NCBI GenBank assembly: GCA_021734005.1 | Contig: JAIPJV010000064.1 | Coordinates: forward strand, 1 to 9,022 | Source of the DNA: Fidelibacterota bacterium | Lineage (GTDB): Bacteria > Fidelibacterota > UBA2242 > JAFGTP01 | Length of the DNA stretch: 9,022 nt | Reading direction: 5' to 3' | Shown here: positions 4,067 through 9,022 of the stretch, piece by piece | Layout of the letters: the number at the start of each line of letters is the position of its first letter | How positions within the stretch are numbered: the first letter of the stretch is position 1 | Notes under the pieces: generated by a model | The model's input: the letters and a program-made list of their open reading frames with translations, nothing else | What the model was told of the DNA's origin: nothing | The model's database searches: none | Program-made: the position numbers and the translations under genes

Positions 4067-5459
4067 AAAATATAGAACTGAACAGGATAAATTGGGAGAA
4101 GTGAAAATTCCCAAGAACGTTCTATGGGGAATTCATACTCAACGAGCTTCTGATAATTTTGCAATATCGGGACGGCATGTGAATTCAAATTTGATTCATG
4201 CTTTTGGTGCTGTCAAATTAGCCGCAGCCCGGGTTAATCATGAACTGGGATATTTGCCGGATGAAAAATTTGGAGCAATTGATAGAGCCTGCCGGGAAGT
4301 GAAAAATGGCTTGCTTGATGGGCATTTTATCACAGACCCTCTGCAGGGAGGAGCGGGAACTTCCACAAACATGAATGTTAATGAGGTTATCGCCAATCGA
4401 GCACTCCAAATAATAGGCGAGGAGCCTGGCAATTATGATCTGATCGACCCTCTGGAAGATGTCAACCTTCATCAATCTACGAATGACACCTATCCATCGG
4501 CCTTGAAAGTTGCCAGCATTGACCTGATCCGAAAACTGGAACGGAAGATTGTAGCCTTGACAGAAAGTTTTCAGAAAAAAGAGAAAGAATTTGCCGATAT
4601 TGTCAAAGTTGGTCGAACTCAGCTGCAGGATGCTGTTTTGACAACTTTGGGCCGGGAAATGGGAGCCTATGCCGATGCTCTGGCAAGAGATAGATGGCGG
4701 GTTTACAAATGTGAAGAACGGCTTCGGGTCTTAAATCTGGGCGGAACAGCAATTGGGACCGGTATTTCGGCGCCGACCAAATACATTTTTCAGGTTGCCA
4801 AAGAATTAAAGGATATAACCGGATTTGGATTAGCCCGCTCGGAAAATCTGGTGGATGGTACACAAAATAATGATGTTTTTGTGGAAGTCAGCGGAATTAT
4901 CAAAGCGCTGGCGGCCACGCTCAAGAAAATTGCCAATGATCTGCGACTGATGTCGTCAGGGCCCAAAGCCGGTTTCAACGAAATTTACTTACCTCAGCAG
5001 CAAACTGGTTCATCAATAATGCCGGGTAAAATCAATCCCGTTATTCCGGAGTCAGTGATTCAGGCTGCCATGAAAGTTTTTGCCAATGACAGAATCATTG
5101 CTGATGCAGTTTCCAGTGGAAATTTGGAATTAAATGCCTTTCTTCCTGTGATAGCCGATTCAATGCTGGAATCTCTGGAAATTTTAATCAATATTACGGA
5201 AAATTTCAGAAAATTTTGTGTGGAAGGAATTCAGCCCCGGGAAGATGAATTGAAACGTGGGATTGACAATTCCACTGCTACAATAACTGCTCTGGTTGAA
5301 AAAATTGGTTATAAGAAGGCTGAAGAGATTGCTAAACAGGCTGAAAAATCAGATAAGTCTATTCGGGAAATTATAATTTCAGAAAATATTTTGGACGAGG
5401 AAGGATTTGATTATCTGGTTTCGGCGGAACATGTGAATAAGCTGGGTTCAAAGAAATAG
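4059..5459 (+). CDS. aspA: Aspartate ammonia-lyase (aspartase/fumarase superfamily)
   Basis: Catalyses reversible deamination of aspartate to fumarate and ammonia in the cytoplasm, as a homotetramer. At 466 residues it has the normal family length. Superfamily landmarks are GGAGTSTNMNVNEV (97-110), VNLHQSTNDTYPSA (135-148), KVGRTQLQDAV (183-193) and the flexible catalytic loop GSSIMPGKINPV (317-328), with Ser318 as the expected catalytic base. SSGPKAGFNEIYLP before the loop and KVGRTQLQDAV favour aspartase over fumarase, which usually has GSGPRxGLGE. I therefore call aspartase at moderate to high confidence; argininosuccinate lyase and adenylosuccinate lyase do not fit. It overlaps the 101-residue gene by 8 bp and has only a weak ribosome binding site (AGAGAG at 4051-4056), so translation probably depends on coupling. 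In this cassette it may supply ammonia for H-cluster or related cofactor assembly (inference). Confidence 0.9.
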   Translation: MNKKYRTEQDKLGEVKIPKNVLWGIHTQRASDNFAISGRHVNSNLIHAFGAVKLAAARVNHELGYLPDEKFGAIDRACREVKNGLLDGHFITDPLQGGAGTSTNMNVNEVIANRALQIIGEEPGNYDLIDPLEDVNLHQSTNDTYPSALKVASIDLIRKLERKIVALTESFQKKEKEFADIVKVGRTQLQDAVLTTLGREMGAYADALARDRWRVYKCEERLRVLNLGGTAIGTGISAPTKYIFQVAKELKDITGFGLARSENLVDGTQNNDVFVEVSGIIKALAATLKKIANDLRLMSSGPKAGFNEIYLPQQQTGSSIMPGKINPVIPESVIQAAMKVFANDRIIADAVSSGNLELNAFLPVIADSMLESLEILINITENFRKFCVEGIQPREDELKRGIDNSTATITALVEKIGYKKAEEIAKQAEKSDKSIREIIISENILDEEGFDYLVSAEHVNKLGSKK

Positions 5460-5468
5460 AATATAATA

Positions 5469-5510
5469 TTTTTGGAAAATGGCGACGATTGTCAACCATT
5501 ATCCCAAAAA
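5469..5510. repeat. Imperfect inverted repeat between convergent genes
   Basis: TTTTTGG (5469-5475) pairs with CCAAAAA (5504-5510), and AATGG (5478-5482) pairs with CCATT (5496-5500) inside, around a 13-base loop that can form a further 3-bp GAC/GTC stem. It sits just after the aspartase stop and before the convergent gene end at 5527, the place expected for a terminator. However, the T-run is 5' and the A-run 3' on both strands, the reverse of a standard intrinsic terminator. Confidence 0.4.
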
Positions 5511-5526
5511 ATAAAAATCAGCAAAT

Positions 5527-5730
5527 TTATACATCACCATTGTTGACCAGTTCAGCAAATTTTTCAAAGGAACGGTCATAGGATTTTTCAACGTCATCAG
5601 GAAAAACGCAGGCTGGTAATTGGCGCATGCGAAGATGGTAGGTAAGACATTCGCAGCAGACACCTTTGCGGCTGCAGCCTGGATATGTGCAATTGCAATT
5701 GTCGAGATTCTGTTCTTTTTGGCACTCCAT
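5527..5730 (-). CDS. Small cysteine-rich protein, DUF6485-like
   Basis: A 67-residue protein with eight cysteines at 3, 12, 14, 19, 25, 26, 28 and 41. The N-terminal half is a dense Cys cluster (CNCTYPGCSRKGVCCECLTY followed by His32), a pattern I associate with the DUF6485 family of small bacterial cytosolic proteins; the name is from memory. The Cys spacing suggests a zinc or iron-sulfur site, but no function is established. The second half (DDVEKSYDRSFEKFAELV) is probably one helix. There is no signal peptide. GGAGT at 5736-5740 precedes the ATG at 5728-5730. It lies downstream of clpP, beyond a strong terminator, so it may have its own weak promoter in the roughly 50-bp gap or depend on read-through. 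It is convergent with the hydrogenase cassette. Confidence 0.75.
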   Translation of the reverse strand: MECQKEQNLDNCNCTYPGCSRKGVCCECLTYHLRMRQLPACVFPDDVEKSYDRSFEKFAELVNNGDV

Positions 5731-5789
5731 TTATTACTCCATTGCTTTTTAATTTCTTGATTCCGATTGAAGATTTACTGAAAATATGC

Positions 5790-5818
5790 AAAAAGCTCCG
5801 AATAGATCGGAGCTTTTT
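5790..5818 (-). terminator. Intrinsic terminator after clpP
   Basis: GCTCCGA (5795-5801) and TCGGAGC (5807-5813) form a perfect 7-bp stem with a 5-base loop. The stem is flanked by five A on one side and five T on the other, so it can act in both directions. For the minus-strand clpP transcript the U-tract corresponds to 5790-5794. The clpP stop codon lies 20 bases before it. Confidence 0.9.
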
Positions 5819-5837
5819 GTGATATTGTTAATGAAAA

Positions 5838-6425
5838 TTATTTTTTCATAATGTTGTCGATAATGCCATATTTTTTGGCTTCCTGAGGATCCATGAAGAA
5901 ATTCCGATCGCTATCTTCAGCAACTTTTTCAACATCTTGGCCGGTAAAATCAGCCAGGATTTGGTTGAGTTTGTCTTTAGTCTTGACGATTTCTCTAGCA
6001 TGAATATCAATATCAGTGGCCTGTCCTTCGACACCGCCGAGAGGCTGATGGATCATGACCCGGGAATTGGGAAGGGCGGAGCGTTTGCCTTTCGTGCCAC
6101 CGGCCAGCAAAATTGCAGCCATACTGGAAGCCTGCCCCATGCAGATTGTGGTCACGTCGGGTTTGACAAATTGCATTGTATCGAGAATAGCCAGCCCGGA
6201 TGTGATCTCACCACCGGGACAATTAATATAAAGATTAATATCACTGTCGGCATCTTCAGCCTGAAGGTAAAGCATCTGAGCAATTACCAAACTGGAAACA
6301 TGATTGTTGATTGGATTGCCCAGAAAAATAATTCGCTCTTTGAGCAATCGGGAATAGATATCGTAGGAGCGTTCTCCACGATTGGTCTGCTCGACAACAT
6401 AGGGTATGTAGGTTTGGTTTTTCAT
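5838..6425 (-). CDS. clpP: ATP-dependent Clp protease proteolytic subunit, Ser-His-Asn variant
   Basis: Forms the barrel-shaped peptidase that degrades substrates delivered by ClpX, ClpA or ClpC. At 195 residues it has the usual length without a long propeptide. The N-terminus ([28 protein letters not shown]) is typical. Catalytic Ser101 lies in GQASSMAA and His126 in VMIHQPLGG. Aligned to S. aureus ClpP (Ser98, His123, Asp172, constant offset of three), the third triad residue falls at 175, in DSDRNFF, and is Asn (codon AAT) instead of Asp. Listeria ClpP1 is a known Asn-triad ClpP that works with a second ClpP, so this may be a ClpP1-like paralog. The loop INCPGGE also differs from the common INSPGGS/V. 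It follows tig by 24 bp with AAAGGGA as ribosome binding site. No clpX follows, contrary to the common tig-clpP-clpX order. Confidence 0.95.
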   Translation of the reverse strand: MKNQTYIPYVVEQTNRGERSYDIYSRLLKERIIFLGNPINNHVSSLVIAQMLYLQAEDADSDINLYINCPGGEITSGLAILDTMQFVKPDVTTICMGQASSMAAILLAGGTKGKRSALPNSRVMIHQPLGGVEGQATDIDIHAREIVKTKDKLNQILADFTGQDVEKVAEDSDRNFFMDPQEAKKYGIIDNIMKK

Positions 6426-6449
6426 GACCGTGTCCCTTTTTGAATAGAA

Positions 6450-7748
6450 TTAATGATGGTGATGTTGGGCATTTTTTCTGGCTTCAGAAGTACTGATGAC
6501 TTCTTTATCAACTTCAACGAATTCCTTGATGTGATCCAAGATCTTTTCTTCTTCAATCTGGAGTTCAAGATTCCTATTCAATTCGTCATTATTGCGATAG
6601 TAATTTTTGATCTGATCACGGCTTTCATCGGGATACTGCTGAACCATTTCCTCGAGTTTTTCTTCTATCTCTTCATCAGTTGCCTGAATTTCTTCCTCAT
6701 TTTTGATCTTTTCACTGATCAGATGCCATTTTACATTTTGGCGGGCTTCTTCTCTTTTATTCTGCTTAATGGCTTCTTCATCAATTTCCTGTTGCTGACT
6801 GCGGTTTTTAGCATCTTTGATTAATTGTTCAAGATAGTATTCAACCCGTGCTTCAGGAACTTCAATGTCAACCTGATCAATGAAGTAGTCTTTTATTTTG
6901 GCTTCAAATTCCTGTTTGGAATGGTTATTCCAGTTTTGTTTGAGCATATCTTTGATTTGTGATTTCCATTCTTCAACTGTATCAACAGTTTCCAGATTTT
7001 TTTCGACCCATTCATCATTGATTTCAGGCATGATATGTTCTTCAACATTTTTGACAGTTACTTTGTAGTGGACTTTGCCATCATCGGTTTCGATAAATAT
7101 TTCAGGTTGGTCGCCTTCTTTAGCGCCTATTAAATTGGAAATGCCCGGTTCTGTAAAAGGGCCGTCTCCCAGTTGAATTGTCTGGTCTTCGATTTTGTTA
7201 CCTACTAAAGGAACTCCATTTTCATCAATCTCCTGCAAGTCACATTTTACATAATGTCCCATTTCAGCGCCATCATCAACGATTTTGGCCTGGGCTTGCT
7301 GTTCTTTCATCTCATCTATATAAAGATCAACATCTTCATCATCTACTTCATATTCTTTCTTCTTGAGACTGAAGCCTTCTTTGTAATCAAAGACTTCTAC
7401 TTCTGGATCTTTCGCAACCTCGATTTTATAGGAGAAAGGTTGATTTTCTTCGAATTCCACATCAGTAATGGAATAATCCAGCAGTTCTTCCATATTTACG
7501 CCGGCTTCCTTAAAAACATCGTCATTATATTCCCGGAAAATTTTGTTAAGAGTCTGATATTTGATTTTCGGAGCAGCCTGTTTTTTGACCAGATTGGTAG
7601 GAACTTTGCCGGGCCTAAAGCCATTCATCCGGAAATTATTCTTTATTTCCCGGAGAGTATTATTATAGATATCTTTTACTTCGTCCCATTCAAATTTTGC
7701 CGTGATCTCTTGCTTTACTGCACTAATTTCTTTAACATCGACATTCAT
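6450..7748 (-). CDS. tig: Trigger factor, ribosome-associated chaperone and prolyl isomerase
   Basis: Binds near the ribosomal exit tunnel and shields nascent chains. At 432 residues it is the usual length. The N-terminal ribosome-binding domain carries the signature GFRPGKVP (43-50), corresponding to GFRKGKVP in E. coli, with Pro in place of the Lys. A FKBP-type prolyl-isomerase domain spans about 155-245 (GHYVKCDLQEIDENG to VTVKNVEEH) and is on the short side. The rest is the helical substrate-binding domain, very rich in Glu, Asp, Lys and Gln. The C-terminus ends in NAQHHHH, a natural four-histidine tail. The ribosome binding site GAGGT lies about 10 bases before the ATG at 7746-7748. The start codon is only 23 bases from the end of tRNA-Leu, so the message probably begins at the tRNA processing site or reads through from secA. 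clpP follows in the same direction. Confidence 0.95.
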   Translation of the reverse strand: MNVDVKEISAVKQEITAKFEWDEVKDIYNNTLREIKNNFRMNGFRPGKVPTNLVKKQAAPKIKYQTLNKIFREYNDDVFKEAGVNMEELLDYSITDVEFEENQPFSYKIEVAKDPEVEVFDYKEGFSLKKKEYEVDDEDVDLYIDEMKEQQAQAKIVDDGAEMGHYVKCDLQEIDENGVPLVGNKIEDQTIQLGDGPFTEPGISNLIGAKEGDQPEIFIETDDGKVHYKVTVKNVEEHIMPEINDEWVEKNLETVDTVEEWKSQIKDMLKQNWNNHSKQEFEAKIKDYFIDQVDIEVPEARVEYYLEQLIKDAKNRSQQQEIDEEAIKQNKREEARQNVKWHLISEKIKNEEEIQATDEEIEEKLEEMVQQYPDESRDQIKNYYRNNDELNRNLELQIEEEKILDHIKEFVEVDKEVISTSEARKNAQHHHH

Positions 7749-7771
7749 CTCAGTTACCTCGTTTTAATTAG

Positions 7772-7855
7772 TGCTGCGGGTGAGACTCGAACTCACACAC
7801 CTAAAGCGGCACCAGATCCTAAGTCTGGCGCGTCTGCCAATTCCGCCACCGCAGC
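7772..7855 (-). tRNA. tRNA-Leu (anticodon UAG)
   Basis: The acceptor stem GCTGCGG (7849-7855) pairs with CCGCAGC (7773-7779), with A as the discriminator base at 7772. The anticodon stem CCAGA/TCTGG closes a 7-base loop CTTAGGA with anticodon TAG (7819-7821), reading CUA. A long variable arm (TGCCGCTTTAGGTG region), characteristic of class II tRNAs such as Leu, precedes a T-arm with TTCGAGT. The CCA end is not encoded (ACTA follows), so it must be added after processing. It sits between secA and tig on the same strand. Confidence 0.97.
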
Positions 7856-7887
7856 AAAAAGCGACCAAATTTAGTTAGATACAGGAA

Positions 7888-7912
7888 AATTATCAAACAA
7901 TTTTTGATAATT
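7888..7912 (-). terminator. AT-rich hairpin directly after secA (weak terminator or processing site)
   Basis: AATTATCAAA (7888-7897) and TTTGATAATT (7903-7912) form a perfect 10-bp inverted repeat around a 5-base loop, one base after the secA stop codon. On the minus strand it is followed only by TTCCTGT, not a long U-tract, so it may terminate weakly and allow read-through into tRNA-Leu and tig. I see no convincing promoter between here and the tRNA. Confidence 0.5.
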
Positions 7913-7913
7913 A

Positions 7914-9022
7914 TTAACGGCCACAGCAATGTTTATATTTTTTACCGCTTCCGCAGGGACAGGGATCATTGCGACCGACTTTGGGTTTTTCTCTTTCATA
8001 AGGCTGAGGTCCGCCCGCCGTTTGATTGTCACCCTGCTGTCCACCTTGCTGAGGTTGTCCCTGAAAACCCATTCCCAGAGCATTTTCATGCTGAGTCTCA
8101 ACGGGCTGCATAACCTGTTCCTGTTCCGCTGACCTGTCAACACTCAATTTAAAGCACAATTGCAAAGTTTTTTGGTCAATATTTTGCAACAATTCCCGAA
8201 AAGCCTGAAAAGCCTCGCCTTTATACTCCAGTAATGGATCTTTCTGTCCATAGGCTCGCCAGTTAATGCCTTCTTTGAGTTGATCCATGGCATATAGATG
8301 ATCTTTCCATTCCTCATCAATGACTTTGAGTGAGACAAAATTCTCTATCTCACGCATTGCCTCCTGGCCAATGTAATCTTCTTTTTTCTTATAGAAATCT
8401 TTGGCCTTATTGATAATGTTTTCACGAACCTGCTCAATACTTACTTCTTCACCTTCTTCGGGATAATAGTCAATTCCGATGATCCGAATTAATTCTCCTC
8501 GAATAGCATCCCAGTTCCAGGCTTCAGGCATATCTTTTTGAGTAGCATGCTCATCAAGAAGATCATCAACCCAGTTCTCAAGTTTTTCGTAAATTCTATC
8601 TTTTGTATTTTCCTGATGGAGTGCATAATCGCGACGATCATAGATAACTTCTCTCTGCTGATTCATCACATCATCATATTCGAGAAGATGTTTACGAATG
8701 GCAAAATTGCGTTCCTCGACTTTTTTCTGGGCTCTTTCAATGGATTTTGTGACCATACTATGGGTAATTACTTCGCCTTCTTCAACACCGAGTTTATCCA
8801 TGACTTTCACAATTCTATCACTATTAAAAAGACGCATCAGGTCATCTTCCAGTGATAGATAAAATCGGGATTCACCGGGATCTCCCTGACGGCCACTTCG
8901 ACCACGCAGCTGAAGATCAATTCTCCTGGATTCATGTCTTTCAGAACCCAGTACGTACAATCCCCCTACATCAGTTACGCCTTCGCCTAATTGAATATCA
9001 GTACCACGACCGGCCATATTGG
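7914..9022 (-). CDS. secA: Preprotein translocase ATPase SecA, C-terminal part (truncated by window edge)
   Basis: The ATP-driven motor that pushes preproteins through SecYEG. Only the last 368 or so codons are visible; the gene enters from the right edge, and the Met at 9015-9017 is internal. The first visible residues, [12 protein letters not shown], and then [24 protein letters not shown] are motifs V-VI of the second nucleotide-binding domain. The helical scaffold and wing follow, including [17 protein letters not shown], the two-helix finger region that contacts the translocon. After a Gln/Gly-rich linker ([16 protein letters not shown]) the protein ends in the zinc-binding SEC-C motif [19 protein letters not shown] (CxCx8CC), which binds lipid, ribosome or SecB in other bacteria. 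The stop codon is at 7914-7916. The prfB gene that often follows secA in Firmicutes is absent; tRNA-Leu and tig follow instead. Confidence 0.98.
   Translation of the reverse strand, partial: NMAGRGTDIQLGEGVTDVGGLYVLGSERHESRRIDLQLRGRSGRQGDPGESRFYLSLEDDLMRLFNSDRIVKVMDKLGVEEGEVITHSMVTKSIERAQKKVEERNFAIRKHLLEYDDVMNQQREVIYDRRDYALHQENTKDRIYEKLENWVDDLLDEHATQKDMPEAWNWDAIRGELIRIIGIDYYPEEGEEVSIEQVRENIINKAKDFYKKKEDYIGQEAMREIENFVSLKVIDEEWKDHLYAMDQLKEGINWRAYGQKDPLLEYKGEAFQAFRELLQNIDQKTLQLCFKLSVDRSAEQEQVMQPVETQHENALGMGFQGQPQQGGQQGDNQTAGGPQPYEREKPKVGRNDPCPCGSGKKYKHCCGR

Noticed and set aside
5469..5510. Standard bidirectional terminator between the convergent operons
   Set aside because: The stem is real, but the T-run precedes and the A-run follows it on both strands, so it lacks the U-tract needed after the hairpin.
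5937..6443. 168-codon plus-strand frame
   Set aside because: It is antisense to clpP, whose reading frame and motifs are unmistakable; the long frame is a shadow of its codon pattern.
7254..7874. 206-codon plus-strand frame
   Set aside because: It is antisense to the start of tig and runs through tRNA-Leu. Its Phe/Ile-rich translation is what the complement of Lys/Glu/Asp-rich trigger factor gives.

Overview
The window looks like chromosomal DNA from an AT-rich, anaerobic, fermentative Firmicute, possibly of the Halanaerobiales. The evidence is a hydrogenase-maturation cassette, Gram-positive style SecA, trigger factor, ClpP and tRNA-Leu genes, strong AAGGAGG-type ribosome binding sites, and acidic proteins such as the trigger factor. 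The assignment to an order is inference.

Layout. Positions 1-930 (minus strand) hold a stress/metal group: a rhodanese-like protein, a heavy-metal-associated (HMA) domain protein and the 5' part of an exported nickel superoxide dismutase. Positions 931-1867 have no convincing large gene. They contain a GGATG/GGATT-rich low-complexity tract and two copies, about 295 bp apart, of a roughly 170-bp element that folds into a chain of hairpins. A 26-codon reading frame with a good ribosome binding site lies on the minus strand at 1725-1805. Positions 1869-1979 form a leader with mutually exclusive hairpins, the last ending in a U-tract directly before a start codon.

Positions 1980-5459 (plus strand) are a tight four-gene cassette: a TM1266-type hydrogenase-system regulator, a HydG-family radical SAM enzyme, an unrecognised 101-residue protein, and an aspartate ammonia-lyase. 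The last three genes overlap. The HydG lacks the second cysteine of the usual C-terminal CX2CX22C auxiliary-cluster motif. HydE, HydF and the hydrogenase are not in the window.

Positions 5527-9022 (minus strand) read, in transcription order: the 3' part of secA, tRNA-Leu(UAG), tig, clpP, a strong terminator, and a small Cys-rich protein. This is a protein export, folding and turnover block. The ClpP has Asn where the catalytic Asp is expected, and no clpX follows it. The two gene groups converge at about 5460-5527.

Most worth pursuing: the duplicated structured element, the leader of the hydrogenase cassette, the HydG variant with its small partner protein, and the Ser-His-Asn ClpP.
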